A program made the position numbers and the translations under genes. Shown piece by piece: positions 8,385 to 18,146 of a stretch of 64,000 nucleotides of DNA. The notes beneath the pieces were generated by a model. That model had not been told where the DNA came from. It worked only from the letters and a program-made list of their open reading frames with translations, and did no database searches. Source of the stretch: Rummeliibacillus suwonensis (GTDB taxonomy: Bacteria; Bacillota; Bacilli; Bacillales_A; Planococcaceae); contig NZ_VCBL01000001.1 of the NCBI RefSeq assembly GCF_007896435.1, positions 1,760,271 to 1,824,270 of the forward strand. Direction: 5' to 3'. Position 1 is the first letter of the stretch. Each line of letters begins with the position of its first letter.

Positions 8385-9461
8385 CTATTTCAATCGTGTT
8401 TTCAATTTTTCACAGATACGATTGCCCACTTGCTCAGTCGTTGCATGTCCACCGAGATCTGGCGTTACAAATTTTTCTTGAATGACTTCTTCCATTGCAA
8501 GAATGATTGCTTTCGCGGATTCTGGATGTCCAAGATGATCGAGCATCATGCTTGTACACCAAATCGACGCGAGTGGATTGGCGATACCTTTTCCGGCTAT
8601 ATCAGGAGCAGATCCATGCACTGGTTCAAACATGGATGGATATTTTTTCTCAGGATTGATATTGGCAGAAGGGGCAATACCCAATCCTCCAACAATTGCC
8701 GCTCCTAGATCTGTTAAAATATCCCCAAATAGATTGGAGGCTACAACGATATCCATTGTTTCTGGTTTACTTACGAAAAAGGCTGCTAACGCATCGATAT
8801 GGACAATATTACTCGTCACATCCGGATATTCTTGATTGATCTTCTTGACATATTCATCCCAAAAAGGCATCGTATGATTGATGCCGTTCGATTTTGTTGC
8901 TGCCGTAACATGCTTCCTTTTTCCCTGTTTTTGCGCCAGATCAAAAGCGTATCTTAATACCCTTTCCACCCCTTTTCGCGTGAAAACACTGTTTTGGATG
9001 GCCATGTCCGCATCCGTACCTTCATAAATCCGCCCACCAATATTGGAATATTCTCCTTCGTTATTTTCTCGAATAACGATAAAATCGAGATCCTTAGAAG
9101 TTTTTCCTGCCAATGGAGATTGAATCCCTTGTAACAATCTTACAGGACGTAAATTGATATACTGTTCAAATTGTCTCCTTATTGGCAATAGTAATCCCCA
9201 TAATGATACATGGTCTGGTACGCCTGGATACCCAACAGCTCCAAGAAAAATCGAGTCAAAATCTTTCAATTGTTCCAAACCATCTTCAGGCATCATTCGA
9301 CCGTGTTTGGCATAGTATTCACAACTCCAATCGAATTCCTTATAATCAAATGAAATACCTCCATGTAGTTCACTAACAGTATTTAATACTTTTGTTCCTT
9401 CTCTCACAACATCTACACCGATTCCATCCCCTGGAATTAAAGCTATTGAATAGTGATCCAT
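8385..9461 (-). CDS. D-malate/tartrate dehydrogenase-like decarboxylating dehydrogenase
   Basis: A 358-aa member of the isocitrate/isopropylmalate dehydrogenase family. It oxidises a 2-hydroxy (di)acid with NAD(P)+ and usually decarboxylates it. The N-terminal SIALIPGDGIGVDVV, the loop GAVGYPGVPDHVSLWGLLLPIRR, the ENNEGEYSNIGG motif, and the metal-binding NLFGDILTDLGAAIVGG with PVHGSAPDIAGKGIANP are all intact. The WGLLLPIRR loop is the form seen in D-malate (DmlA/YeaU) and tartrate dehydrogenases rather than LeuB or Icd. Three ATGs follow one another at the start; the third (9461) is 7 nt from AGGAG and gives the family's usual N-terminus. It overlaps the end of the preceding gene, so the two are translationally coupled and belong to the catabolic cluster. 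Confidence 0.85.
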   Translation of the reverse strand: MDHYSIALIPGDGIGVDVVREGTKVLNTVSELHGGISFDYKEFDWSCEYYAKHGRMMPEDGLEQLKDFDSIFLGAVGYPGVPDHVSLWGLLLPIRRQFEQYINLRPVRLLQGIQSPLAGKTSKDLDFIVIRENNEGEYSNIGGRIYEGTDADMAIQNSVFTRKGVERVLRYAFDLAQKQGKRKHVTAATKSNGINHTMPFWDEYVKKINQEYPDVTSNIVHIDALAAFFVSKPETMDIVVASNLFGDILTDLGAAIVGGLGIAPSANINPEKKYPSMFEPVHGSAPDIAGKGIANPLASIWCTSMMLDHLGHPESAKAIILAMEEVIQEKFVTPDLGGHATTEQVGNRICEKLKTRLK

Positions 9462-9463
9462 CA

Positions 9464-10465
9464 TCATTCTCCTATACTCGTTTCATTTTTTAGCACTTCT
9501 GGATTTGCAATATATTGTGATGGCTTTCCCTGTAATATTTTTAAGACATTTTCTGCAACTGTCGAAGCCATTATCTGATTGCTCTCCACTGTCGTTCCTG
9601 CAACATGTGGCGTAACAATTACATTTGGCAATCTCAAAAGTGGTAAATGTTGATCAGGTGGCTCTGGGTCGAACACATCAAGACCTGCTCCCCTTATTTT
9701 ACCATTTTTCAGTGCATTATATAAATCCTCTTGATGAATAATTGCACCCCGTGCTGTATTGATAAGATAAGCAGAGGGTTTCATAATGGATAAAAGCTTT
9801 TGATCAATCAACATTCTTGTTTCATCTGTTAATGGCAGATGTATTGAAATAAAATCACTATCCTTGAAGACCTCTTCTATATTCGTATGAATATGGATAC
9901 CCATCTGATGTGCAAGTTGATGTTTTTCCGATTTATAGGTACGGACCCATGCAGTAACATCCATTTCAAAACCCATTTTTAATATTTTGGCGACTTCTTG
10001 TGCAATATTGCCAAATCCGATTAACCCAACCTTTTTTCCTTTTACTTCTCTGGACAGAATTGAAATTCGAGCATCGTAATGACCGTTCTTCAACTGTTCA
10101 TGAAATGGCAATACTGATTTTGCTAAGGCGAGAATCAGCATAACAGCATGTTCTGCGGTAGAAGTTTTATTGACTGCAGGAGCGTGTAATACAGGAATGC
10201 CTTTTGTTGTAGCATACTCCACATCGATATTATCCAGTCCAACACCTGCACCTGAAATCACCTTTAAATTCGGACCTGCATCAATTATTTTCTTCGTAAC
10301 TTTTGCTGGCGCTCGAAGGACAATCCCTTGAACATTTTTGACAAGCTCGCATAAACACGCAATGTCATATTGATCCGTTCTGATGACTTCTGCATTCTGT
10401 TGTAAAATCTTTTCCCCATTTGGGTGATACATAGAGAGAATCTGAAGAATTCGTGGTTTTTCCAT
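9464..10465 (-). CDS. D-2-hydroxyacid dehydrogenase (NAD-dependent, SerA-like)
   Basis: A 333-aa D-isomer-specific 2-hydroxyacid dehydrogenase, interconverting a 2-hydroxy acid and a 2-keto acid. The substrate domain includes GIVLRAPAKVTKKIID and SGAGVGLDNID. The Rossmann domain has GKKVGLIGFGNIAQEVA; the catalytic Arg is in NTARGAIIHQEDL, the Glu in DVFDPEPP and the His in VTPHVAG. No C-terminal ACT domain is present, so it is not a regulated phosphoglycerate dehydrogenase of the long type. GGAGG lies 7 nt before the ATG. It sits between thiolase and the malate/tartrate-type dehydrogenase, so a 2-hydroxy acid is likely an intermediate or substrate of the pathway. Confidence 0.85.
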   Translation of the reverse strand: MEKPRILQILSMYHPNGEKILQQNAEVIRTDQYDIACLCELVKNVQGIVLRAPAKVTKKIIDAGPNLKVISGAGVGLDNIDVEYATTKGIPVLHAPAVNKTSTAEHAVMLILALAKSVLPFHEQLKNGHYDARISILSREVKGKKVGLIGFGNIAQEVAKILKMGFEMDVTAWVRTYKSEKHQLAHQMGIHIHTNIEEVFKDSDFISIHLPLTDETRMLIDQKLLSIMKPSAYLINTARGAIIHQEDLYNALKNGKIRGAGLDVFDPEPPDQHLPLLRLPNVIVTPHVAGTTVESNQIMASTVAENVLKILQGKPSQYIANPEVLKNETSIGE

Positions 10466-10483
10466 ATTTTCATCCTCCGATGA

Positions 10484-11677
10484 TCAGACTCTTAAATTTT
10501 CAACAATGGTAGCAATTCCTTGACCTCCGCCGATACAAGCAGTGATCAATCCATATCGCCCGCCTCTTCTTTCGAGTTCATGCATTATTTTGACGGTCAA
10601 AATAGCCCCCGTTCCCCCTATTGGATGACCTAATGCAATGGCCCCACCATTTACATTTACTTTTTTCTGATCAATATTTAATTCTCTTAAAACAGCGAGA
10701 GATTGTGCGGCAAAGGCCTCATTCAATTCAATGAGATCCATATCATCTAATGATAGTCCTGCCATTCTTAATACTTTTAATGTTGCAGGTACCGGACCAA
10801 TCCCCATAATTTCGGGTGGTACACCTACAGATGCCTGCGCTATTATCCGAAGTCTTGGATGTAATCCCTCTTTTAGTGCCTTTTCTTCTGACATCAAAAC
10901 CAGTGCCGCGGCCCCATCATTACGTCCGCTAGAATTACCAGCTGTCACTGTTCCGTCCTTTTTAAAAACTGGTTTTAAAGCAGCTAATTTTTCAAAACTT
11001 GTTGAGCGAGGATGTTCATCGGTCTCAAATTGAATGGTTTGTTTGTTCCTTTTAATATCAAAAGGAACAATTTCAGCTTTAAAATTTCCTTGTTTTATCG
11101 CGGTAGCTGCTTTTTCCTGACTTTCAAGTGCAAAATAATCTTGTTCTTCTCTACTAATATTATATTTAACTGCCAGATTCTCAGCTGTTAACCCCATCGT
11201 TAAATTTCCATATTTCTCAATAGGTTGTGCGCGAGGTTGACTTTCTGTGTTTGGGTCGACTAACTCTGCATTTCCTGCCCCATAGCCATATCTTGCTTTT
11301 CGTAAATAATAAGGTGCATTACTCATGCTCTCAGCACCCCCGGCAATGATGACATCTGAAATACCACAAATAATCTGTTGTGCAGCATTATTAATGGCTT
11401 GCAATCCTGATCCACATTGTCTCTGAACCGTATAACCTGATACATTAATAGGGAGTTCCGCTCGTAATGCAGCGAGTCTCCCTAAATTTGGCACATCTGA
11501 ACTTTGTTTCGCATGTCCCCAAACAACTTCTTCTATTTCTTCAGACTTCACATGACTTCTTTTGATCGCTTCGCGTATGACTTTTTCTGAAAGAAAATCG
11601 ACATCAATATCCTTTAGCGATCCTCCCATGCGCCCAATCGCTGTTCGTACACCATCCATAATCACTGCCTTTCCCAT
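10484..11677 (-). CDS. Thiolase (acetyl-CoA acyltransferase)
   Basis: A 397-aa thiolase that cleaves a 3-ketoacyl-CoA with CoA to acetyl-CoA and a shortened acyl-CoA, or runs the reverse condensation. The acyl-binding Cys is in [11 protein letters not shown] (about residue 89), the His in [15 protein letters not shown] and the second Cys in [16 protein letters not shown] is also present. The length is typical of biosynthetic/degradative thiolases. GGAGG precedes the ATG. It is the last CoA-dependent step of the leftward cluster, 50 bp after the acyl-CoA dehydrogenase gene and 18 bp before the 2-hydroxyacid dehydrogenase gene. Confidence 0.93.
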   Translation of the reverse strand: MGKAVIMDGVRTAIGRMGGSLKDIDVDFLSEKVIREAIKRSHVKSEEIEEVVWGHAKQSSDVPNLGRLAALRAELPINVSGYTVQRQCGSGLQAINNAAQQIICGISDVIIAGGAESMSNAPYYLRKARYGYGAGNAELVDPNTESQPRAQPIEKYGNLTMGLTAENLAVKYNISREEQDYFALESQEKAATAIKQGNFKAEIVPFDIKRNKQTIQFETDEHPRSTSFEKLAALKPVFKKDGTVTAGNSSGRNDGAAALVLMSEEKALKEGLHPRLRIIAQASVGVPPEIMGIGPVPATLKVLRMAGLSLDDMDLIELNEAFAAQSLAVLRELNIDQKKVNVNGGAIALGHPIGGTGAILTVKIMHELERRGGRYGLITACIGGGQGIATIVENLRV

Positions 11678-11727
11678 CCTAGCACCTCCCCGGTTTATTC
11701 ACATTCGCCCATCACTCTAAACAGGGC

Positions 11728-12876
11728 TTATAGAAATGCTCGTTTTAGTTCTCCCGCAATAATATTTTTTTGAATTTGGCTTGTACCCTCATAAATTTTA
11801 GTAATTCTCGCATCTCGGTAATATCTTTCGATTGGATAGTCCTTCATATAGCCAATGCCTCCATGGATCTGTACGGCTAAATCGGCCACTCGATTGTATA
11901 CCTCTGAGCCATATAGTTTAGCCATCGCTGCTTCTTTCACAACCCTTTTTCCCTGATCTGCCATCCATGCGACACGATAAGTCAACGAACGTAGTAGCTC
12001 AATTTCAAGGGCCATATCGGATAACATATGTTGAACTGCTTGTTGTTCGAATATCGGCTTGCCAAATTGAACGCGTTGCCTAGCATAATCTAAACTGTGT
12101 TCAAGCAATTTTTCACAGGAGCCGAGATTTCGCGCGGCAAGTCCTGCACGCCCATTGGCTAAAATTTTCAATGCATTGATATATCCCTTTCCTTCTTCGC
12201 CAAGAACATTTTCCGCCGGTACCTCTAAATTTTCAAAGAATAGTTCAGCAGAATGCGACCCACGAAGCCCCATCTTCTTCTCAACATTGCCAACAATAAA
12301 ACCTGGAAAATCTTTTTCAACGATAAAAGAAGTAATACCCTTTGCTCCCTTACTTGGATCTGTAACAGCCATTACAGTAAAAATATGACCACAAACTGCA
12401 TTGGTAATATAATGTTTGGAGCCATTAATCACATATTTTTCGCCTTTTCTTTCTGCCCGTGTTTTTAAATTGGCTGCATTGGACCCTGCACTTGGTTCTG
12501 TTAGGGCAAAGGCACCGATCCATTCTCCACTTGCCATTCTAGGAAGATACTTTTCCTTTTGCTCTTTTGTGCCGAGTTCAACAATACCGACAGTTCCAAT
12601 CCCTGTATGCGCTCCTATCAATGTTGTATAACCATTATGCGTTTTCCCTAATTCTTCATAGATCGCACATTTTCCAACCATATCGAGTCCAAGTCCACCA
12701 TATTCTTCAGGAATACTCAGTCCAAACAATCCCAATTCTTTTGACTGTTCGACAACAGACTTAGGGATCTCATCATTTTCTTCGATTTCCATTGCTACTT
12801 TTTCAACTTCACGTTGTACAAAATCATGAACAATCTTTTTTAATAGTTGAATATCCTCTGGTAATGTAAAATCCAT
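11728..12876 (-). CDS. Acyl-CoA dehydrogenase
   Basis: A 382-aa FAD-dependent acyl-CoA dehydrogenase catalysing alpha,beta-desaturation of an acyl-CoA. Electrons pass to ETF, which is not encoded in this window. The sequence has the N-terminal helical domain, the signature [24 protein letters not shown], and the C-terminal catalytic-base region [14 protein letters not shown] with the Glu in YEGTSQ, as in short/branched-chain and butyryl-CoA enzymes. Closest in style to MmgC/BCD-type proteins of Bacillus. It is spaced 12 bp from enoyl-CoA hydratase in the same operon. Confidence 0.93.
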   Translation of the reverse strand: MDFTLPEDIQLLKKIVHDFVQREVEKVAMEIEENDEIPKSVVEQSKELGLFGLSIPEEYGGLGLDMVGKCAIYEELGKTHNGYTTLIGAHTGIGTVGIVELGTKEQKEKYLPRMASGEWIGAFALTEPSAGSNAANLKTRAERKGEKYVINGSKHYITNAVCGHIFTVMAVTDPSKGAKGITSFIVEKDFPGFIVGNVEKKMGLRGSHSAELFFENLEVPAENVLGEEGKGYINALKILANGRAGLAARNLGSCEKLLEHSLDYARQRVQFGKPIFEQQAVQHMLSDMALEIELLRSLTYRVAWMADQGKRVVKEAAMAKLYGSEVYNRVADLAVQIHGGIGYMKDYPIERYYRDARITKIYEGTSQIQKNIIAGELKRAFL

Positions 12877-12888
12877 CGTAGAGACCTC

Positions 12889-13665
12889 CTATTTTCCTTT
12901 AAATTGTGGTTGTCTTTTTTCAAGAAATGCTTGCGTTCCCTCTAGCTTATCTTTGGATTCCATCAAAATAGTTTGGGAAAGCTTTTCTAAGTAAAGAGCA
13001 GTGGCCATTTCAAGGTCTGCACCGCGATTGACTGCTGCTTTTGCTAAACGTAAAGCTAAGGGACCTTTTACACTGATTTTTTGGGCATATTCTTTTGCTT
13101 TTGCCATCAATTCTGTTTGCGGTACAGCCGCACTTACTAATCCTATGTTTTTGGCTTCTTCTGCTGTGATAATCTCACCTGTCAGAATAAGTTCCATTGC
13201 TTTCCCTTTCCCAATGATTCTAGAAAGCCGCTGCGTTCCACCTGCCCCTGGGATAATGCCAAGCCCCACTTCCGGCAATCCCATCTTTGCGTTTAAAGAC
13301 GCAACCCTAATATCACAGGCAAGAGCCAATTCCAAGCCCCCACCCAAAGCAAATCCATTGATAGCGGCGATGGTCGGCTTATCATATTCCTCTATTTTGC
13401 GAAATGTAGCAGTCATATTAGGTTGAAGCGCTTCGATCATTGTTCTTTTGTTTAATTCTTTCATATCTGCACCTGCTGCGAAAGATTTCTTACCGGCACC
13501 TGTAAATATCACGACATGCAAATTTTGATAAGATTTCCATTCATCTAATGCTTTTTCGATTTCAAGCAATGTTTCTAAATCTAAAGCATTACGTAATTTA
13601 GGACGATTGATTTGGATAAAACCTAACTCGCTTTTTTGTTCTACAATAATATTTTTATATGGCAT
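12889..13665 (-). CDS. Enoyl-CoA hydratase
   Basis: A 258-aa crotonase-family protein that hydrates 2-enoyl-CoA to 3-hydroxyacyl-CoA. Both catalytic Glu positions are present, in GGGLELALACD and in GLPEVGLGIIPGAGGTQRL, and the oxyanion-hole segment GADMKELN fits. The frame opens at a TTG at 13680, but GGGGGAG lies exactly before the ATG at 13665, so 13665 is the start. It follows the CoA-transferase B subunit gene by 18 bp. Confidence 0.93.
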   Translation of the reverse strand: MPYKNIIVEQKSELGFIQINRPKLRNALDLETLLEIEKALDEWKSYQNLHVVIFTGAGKKSFAAGADMKELNKRTMIEALQPNMTATFRKIEEYDKPTIAAINGFALGGGLELALACDIRVASLNAKMGLPEVGLGIIPGAGGTQRLSRIIGKGKAMELILTGEIITAEEAKNIGLVSAAVPQTELMAKAKEYAQKISVKGPLALRLAKAAVNRGADLEMATALYLEKLSQTILMESKDKLEGTQAFLEKRQPQFKGK

Positions 13666-13683
13666 TTTCTTCTCCCCCAACTA

Positions 13684-14367
13684 TCAATCTATTAGCATCG
13701 TCTGAAGATTTTTTGAAACAGTAAAATGAGCATCGGTTAAACGTTTGATTTCATCCAAAGATGAATCTGCTGCCATTTCTTCTAAAATGAAAGAATCATT
13801 TTTGATTTTAAAGACAGCTTTATCTGTCACAATAACATCTGCTGTACGTATACCGCTCATCGGATAGGTAAGCCTTTGAATGATTTTTGGGACATGATCT
13901 TTTGTTGCATGTGTCATCGCGATAATAATTTTCTGCGCACTTGCCACTAAATCCATCGCCCCTCCAACACCTAAAATATCCTTACCAGGCACTGACCAAT
14001 TGGCGATTTCACCCTTTTCACTAATTTGAAGCGCTCCCATAACCGCAATATCAATATGTCCGCCACGGATCATGGCAAATGAATCTGCACTTGAGAAAAC
14101 AGAGGAGCCTATTCCTAATGTGACGGGCTGTTTGCTCGCGCTTATTAGATCCATATCGATTTGTTCTTTTGGAGGCGTTGGTCCCATACCTAAAAGCCCA
14201 TTTTCAGATTGAAGATACACCTGACTTTTGGAATCAAGAAAATTGGGGATCAGCGATGGAATTCCAATGCCTAAATTGACTACTGAGCCCGCATGGAGTT
14301 CTTTTGCCACCCTTTTTGCTATCCTGTTTTTAATGAATGATGGATCAATGTTTGCCGCGCTCAACAT
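13684..14367 (-). CDS. 3-oxoacid/acyl CoA-transferase subunit B
   Basis: A 227-aa beta subunit of a family I CoA-transferase. It carries the catalytic Glu in SENGLLGMG and the neighbouring GIGIPSLIPNF and GGAMDLVASAQ segments. With subunit A it moves CoA from a donor such as succinyl- or acetyl-CoA to a carboxylic acid. The open frame could begin upstream at 14418, but GGGTGGTG before the ATG at 14367 and the usual family length support 14367. It overlaps the end of the A-subunit gene by 23 bp, which couples their translation and stoichiometry. Confidence 0.92.
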   Translation of the reverse strand: MLSAANIDPSFIKNRIAKRVAKELHAGSVVNLGIGIPSLIPNFLDSKSQVYLQSENGLLGMGPTPPKEQIDMDLISASKQPVTLGIGSSVFSSADSFAMIRGGHIDIAVMGALQISEKGEIANWSVPGKDILGVGGAMDLVASAQKIIIAMTHATKDHVPKIIQRLTYPMSGIRTADVIVTDKAVFKIKNDSFILEEMAADSSLDEIKRLTDAHFTVSKNLQTMLID

Positions 14368-15058
14368 ATTCACCACCCATTTTTTCATATCGATCATTTT
14401 GCACGATATAATCAACATAAACGTGCGGTGTAACGATTTGTTCAGGATCTAACATACCAGCTTCCACGATGTCATCCACTTCTGCGATCACTAAGTCTGC
14501 TGCGGTCGCCATCATTGGATTGAAATTACGTGCGGTCTTTGCATACACTAAATTGCCCATTGTATCCGCTTTATCTGCTTTGATCAGCGCAATTTTCGCT
14601 CGGATTCCTCTGATGAATAAATATGTTTCTCCATCAAACTCTCTTTCTTCTTTTCCTTCAGCTAACTTTGTTCCGACTCCCGTTTTTGTATAAAACCCAG
14701 CAATTCCTGCTCCGCCTGCACGAATAGCTTCTGCAAGTGTACCTTGTGGGATCAACTCGATTTCCAGTTCGCCCTTGTTCCATGCTTTAACAGCATCACG
14801 ATTTGTCGTAAAATAGGAGCCAATTGCTTTTTTGATATGTTTTGAGATTAATAATTTTCCAAGTCCTTTCCCCGTTTCCCCTAGATTATTACTGATAATA
14901 GTCAGCTCTCTAGCATGATCTGATTCAGCAATGACATCGATGAGCGTAAAAGGGGTACCACAAATACCGAATCCACCAACTAATAGACGATCTCCGTTTT
15001 GAATCATGTTTACAGCATCTTGTGCAGATATTCTTTTTGCACAATCTCCTATCTTCAC
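14345..15058 (-). CDS. 3-oxoacid/acyl CoA-transferase subunit A
   Basis: A 237-aa alpha subunit of a family I CoA-transferase, with the CoA-binding loop GDRLLVGGFGICGTPFTLID and the later TGVGTKLAEGKEERE and ADKADTMGNLVYAKTARNFNP blocks. The start is probably GTG at 15058, preceded at 11 nt by GGAGG, giving VKIGDCAKRIS; a TTG at 15076 is an alternative with a weaker site. The complex activates the acid that enters, or releases the acid that leaves, the beta-oxidation-like route. Substrate cannot be told apart (acetoacetate, butyrate, adipate-like) from sequence alone. Confidence 0.92.
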   Translation of the reverse strand: MKIGDCAKRISAQDAVNMIQNGDRLLVGGFGICGTPFTLIDVIAESDHARELTIISNNLGETGKGLGKLLISKHIKKAIGSYFTTNRDAVKAWNKGELEIELIPQGTLAEAIRAGGAGIAGFYTKTGVGTKLAEGKEEREFDGETYLFIRGIRAKIALIKADKADTMGNLVYAKTARNFNPMMATAADLVIAEVDDIVEAGMLDPEQIVTPHVYVDYIVQNDRYEKMGGEYVERGKH

Positions 15059-15091
15059 GATGAACTGAGCCTCCAATCATCCTTCGTTGTA

Positions 15092-15940
15092 TCAATTCTC
15101 ATAATTGTAAAATCCCGAACCTGATTTGCGCCCTAAACGTCCTGCTTTCACGTACTTAATCAGAAGGGGGCTAGGTCTATATTTTTCGCCTAAAGTTTGA
15201 TAAAGATATTCCATATTGCGTAAGCGAACGTCTAAACCTACTAAATCGGCTAATTCTAATGGCCCCATTGGATGATTTAGACCTAGCTTGATGGCTTTAT
15301 CAATATCTTCAACAGACGCTAATCCCTCCATTAACATATTCATCGCTTCATTTCCAATAAGACAATTCATCCGACTTGTGACAAAGCCGGGGTGTTCATT
15401 GATTTCAACTGTTTCTTTCTTTAATCTCGCGCCAACTTCTTTTACTTTTGCGCATGTGTCATCTGAGGTTTCAAGCCCTCGAATAATTTCGATAAGCTTC
15501 ATCTTGTGAACTGGATTGAAGAAATGCATGGCGACGCATTTTTCTGGTCTAGTTGTTTGAGCAGCAATTTCTGTTGGACTCATCGTTGATGTATTAGTCG
15601 CTAAAATGGTATGTTGGGGGCAAATTTGATCCAGTTTTTTAAAAACGTCGATTTTAATGTCAATTAATTCAAAAACAGCTTCGATCACGATATCTGCTTG
15701 TCTAGCACTAGCTACTAAATCTGTTGTATAGTTCAAGTTTGCCAACGCTGTTTTAACCTGTTTACTTGTTACATACCCTTTTTCAGCACTTTTGTTCAGT
15801 TCCTTTTCAATATAGATTTGAGCATTGTCCAAATTTTCTTGCTGCACATCATTTAAGACAACATTGAAACCATTTACTGCTGCTGTGTAGGCAATGCCTC
15901 TTCCCATGACACCCGACCCAACAACCGTTAAATTTTCCAT
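15092..15940 (-). CDS. 3-hydroxyacyl-CoA (3-hydroxybutyryl-CoA) dehydrogenase
   Basis: A 282-aa single-domain-type dehydrogenase oxidising 3-hydroxyacyl-CoA to 3-ketoacyl-CoA with NAD+. The N-terminal Rossmann motif is VVGSGVMGRGIA, the catalytic His is in AMHFFNPVHKMKLIEI, and the C-terminal domain has NHPMGPLELADLVGLD and GRKSGSGFYNY. Length and motifs match Hbd/MmgB. The ATG at 15940 has AAGGGG 8 nt upstream; a GTG nine bases earlier is rejected. It is the first gene of the tight operon after the spacer that holds repeat copy B. Confidence 0.93.
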   Translation of the reverse strand: MENLTVVGSGVMGRGIAYTAAVNGFNVVLNDVQQENLDNAQIYIEKELNKSAEKGYVTSKQVKTALANLNYTTDLVASARQADIVIEAVFELIDIKIDVFKKLDQICPQHTILATNTSTMSPTEIAAQTTRPEKCVAMHFFNPVHKMKLIEIIRGLETSDDTCAKVKEVGARLKKETVEINEHPGFVTSRMNCLIGNEAMNMLMEGLASVEDIDKAIKLGLNHPMGPLELADLVGLDVRLRNMEYLYQTLGEKYRPSPLLIKYVKAGRLGRKSGSGFYNYEN

Positions 15941-16053
15941 GTTCTGCACCCCTTACATACATTAGATAACCTGCATTCCATTGGCGGATTGCAGGTTATT
16001 TGATTATTTATCTAGCCATAACAGTCAGTAATTCAGCGAAAGAAAAGAAGTTA

Positions 16054-16199
16054 GGTGGGAGATCAACTGCCGCATGCGCCCGATTGGTTTGGGCGGCCAG
16101 AATGTTGGTCACTCAGGTGTTGCCACAGGACGTGGCGCTTTTCACTTCCGTTCCTCTATTTCAGTGGGGATGAAGAACCCTCCTGATTAAAGTTTCACT
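16054..16199 (-). repeat. Copy B of the ~210-bp structured repeat, reversed
   Basis: Read leftward it begins TAAAGTGAAACTTTAATCAGGAGGG. It contains the GTGGCAACACCTGAGTGACCAACATTC core and the CGCCCGATTGGTTTGGGCG hairpin, and ends in the GATCTCCCACCT part. It touches the 3' end of the aldehyde dehydrogenase gene, while copy C in the opposite orientation touches its 5' end, so the gene is bracketed by inverted copies. A separate stem, AACCTGCA with TGCAGGTT, lies at about 15969-15998. Confidence 0.7.
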
Positions 16200-17690
16200 T
16201 TATGTGGATTCGTAATTGTCGATTTGGGCCCGTTGTAATTTTCCACTGTAGTCAACATAGACCGCCTTCCACTCTGTATAGACATCTAACGCTGCTACAC
16301 CTGAATCTCTATGCCCATTTCCTGTACCTTTCGTACCCCCAAATGGCAGATGAATTTCAGCACCTGTCGTTCCAGCATTGATATAAACAATACCTGTGTC
16401 TAAATCTCGTATTGCCGTATAAGCTTTATTGACATCCACTGTATAAATAGCACTAGAAAGACCGAATTCTACACTGTTATTCACTTCAATGGCTTCTTCT
16501 AAATTCTTCACTGGTAATATGGAAATGACAGGGCCAAAAATTTCTTCCTTCGCAATACGCATTTCTGGTGTAACATCTGTGAAAATCGTTGGTGCATAGA
16601 AATTGCCCTTATCTAAGCTTTTTTCAGTTACGATAATGCCACCTGTTAGGAGTTTTGCTCCTTCCTTTTGGCCAATCTTCACATATCCATCAATTCTTTC
16701 TAAGGCTGCCTGATTGATCACAGGTCCTATTTTGACTGTTTCATCAAGACCGTCGCCCAATTTTAAAGTTTGAATACGATGAATCAGCTTTTTTTCAAGT
16801 TCTTCTTTCACCTCTTGGTGGACAATGACTCGACTCGTGGCTGTGCATCTTTGACCTGCTGTTCCAAATGCTCCCCATAAAATCCCTTCTACAGCAAGAT
16901 CCAAATCAGCATCCTCTAATACGGTAATAGCATTTTTCCCGCCCATTTCAAGCGATGTGCGTTTTAATAATTCACCTGCACGTCCATTGATGACCTTTCC
17001 GACCTCGTTAGAGCCTGTAAATGAGATCAAGTCAATAGCAGGATGTTCAACCATTGCGGTACCAACAACACTACCGGAACCATTCACAAGATTGATCAGT
17101 CCTTTTGGTAAACCAGCTTCCTCATAAATCTTGACAAATTCCTGTGCAGTCATGGGTGTTTCGGTGGCTGGTTTCCAAACTACTGCATTACCAGAAACGA
17201 GAGCAGGGAGGGATTTCCATGACGCGATGGCAATCGGAAAATTCCAAGGTGTAATGATACCAACCACACCAACTGGCACTCTTACACTCATCGCAAATTT
17301 GTCGCGAAGTTCAGATGGGATGGTTTGACCAAATAAACGGCGTCCCTCCCCTGCCATGTAATACGCCATATCGATCGCTTCTTGTACTTCTCCCCGTCCT
17401 TCATCAATGACTTTTCCCATCTCACTTGTTAAGATTTGCGCAATGACTTCTTTTCTCTCTTTTAATAAATGAGCCACTTTATATAAAATCTCTGCTCGTT
17501 CTGGAGCAGGAACTAATCTCCATCGCTTTTGTGCATTTTTGGCAGCCTGCACTGCTTGGTGAACATCTTTATCTGAGGACTGTGTCACTTCTGCTAGTAC
17601 TTTTCCATTGGCCGGATTAACAACTGGAACAAATTTTTTTAATGAGCCTTCAAGCCATTCACCGTTGATATAATTTAAAACTTTTGACAT
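16200..17690 (-). CDS. Aldehyde dehydrogenase (semialdehyde dehydrogenase-like)
   Basis: A 496-aa NAD(P)+-dependent aldehyde dehydrogenase oxidising an aldehyde or semialdehyde to the acid. The catalytic Cys is in GTAGQRCTATSR, the general-base Glu in SLEMGGKNA, the cofactor loop is SFTGSNEVGK, and PWNFPIAI is intact. The C-terminal LPFGGTKGTGNGHRDSG followed by TEWKAVYVDYSGKLQRAQI resembles enzymes annotated as ketoglutarate- or aminoadipate-semialdehyde dehydrogenase in Bacillales. Exact substrate is uncertain. GGAGGG lies 6 nt before the ATG at 17690; an upstream in-frame start at 17726 would fall in repeat DNA and is rejected. It probably feeds an acid to the CoA-transferase encoded downstream. 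Confidence 0.9.
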   Translation of the reverse strand: MSKVLNYINGEWLEGSLKKFVPVVNPANGKVLAEVTQSSDKDVHQAVQAAKNAQKRWRLVPAPERAEILYKVAHLLKERKEVIAQILTSEMGKVIDEGRGEVQEAIDMAYYMAGEGRRLFGQTIPSELRDKFAMSVRVPVGVVGIITPWNFPIAIASWKSLPALVSGNAVVWKPATETPMTAQEFVKIYEEAGLPKGLINLVNGSGSVVGTAMVEHPAIDLISFTGSNEVGKVINGRAGELLKRTSLEMGGKNAITVLEDADLDLAVEGILWGAFGTAGQRCTATSRVIVHQEVKEELEKKLIHRIQTLKLGDGLDETVKIGPVINQAALERIDGYVKIGQKEGAKLLTGGIIVTEKSLDKGNFYAPTIFTDVTPEMRIAKEEIFGPVISILPVKNLEEAIEVNNSVEFGLSSAIYTVDVNKAYTAIRDLDTGIVYINAGTTGAEIHLPFGGTKGTGNGHRDSGVAALDVYTEWKAVYVDYSGKLQRAQIDNYEST

Positions 17691-17721
17691 TTGTATCCCT
17701 CCGGTAACGTAATCATTCGCC

Positions 17722-17942
17722 TTCATAAAGTAAAGCTTCCATCAGCGGGGGTTTTCTTCATCCCCCACAGAAATAGAGGAACGGAAGTGAAAAACGCCAC
17801 GTACTGTGGCAACACCTAAATGACCAACATTCTACTCGCCCGAACCAATCGGGCGCAGGAGGCAGTTAATCCCCCATCTACCTTTCCCGTTTCTCTCTAA
17901 ACCTTGAGATGGGGGTCTTACTGCCCGTTAAAGCAAGATAAG
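17722..17942 (+). repeat. Copy C of the ~210-bp structured repeat
   Basis: It runs from AAAGTAAAGCTTCCATCAG to CTTACTGCCCGTTAAAGCAAG. Hairpins: GCGGGGG with CCCCCAC; GCCAC with GTGGC; CGCCCG with CGGGCG; and CCCCCATCT with AGATGGGGG. Compared with copy F (20803-21012) the last stem reads ATCT/AGAT here and ACCT/AGGT there, a compensatory change that supports a folded RNA or single-stranded DNA. No ORF. Confidence 0.75.
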
Positions 17943-18146
17943 CTATCTTTCATGGAAAATTGAATGCTACAGCTTCTCTACAATAGCTCTTATAAAACTA
18001 GATTATTTTTCATTTTTGGTGGTTATGCATACTACCTCGTAATTTTTCTAGCAGATATTTTGATAGGCATTTCTTGCTATTACAGTGGCTTCAATAAAAA
18101 GAGAATATGAAGGGATAAAACATGGAAGGTTTTTCTCATATTATTT

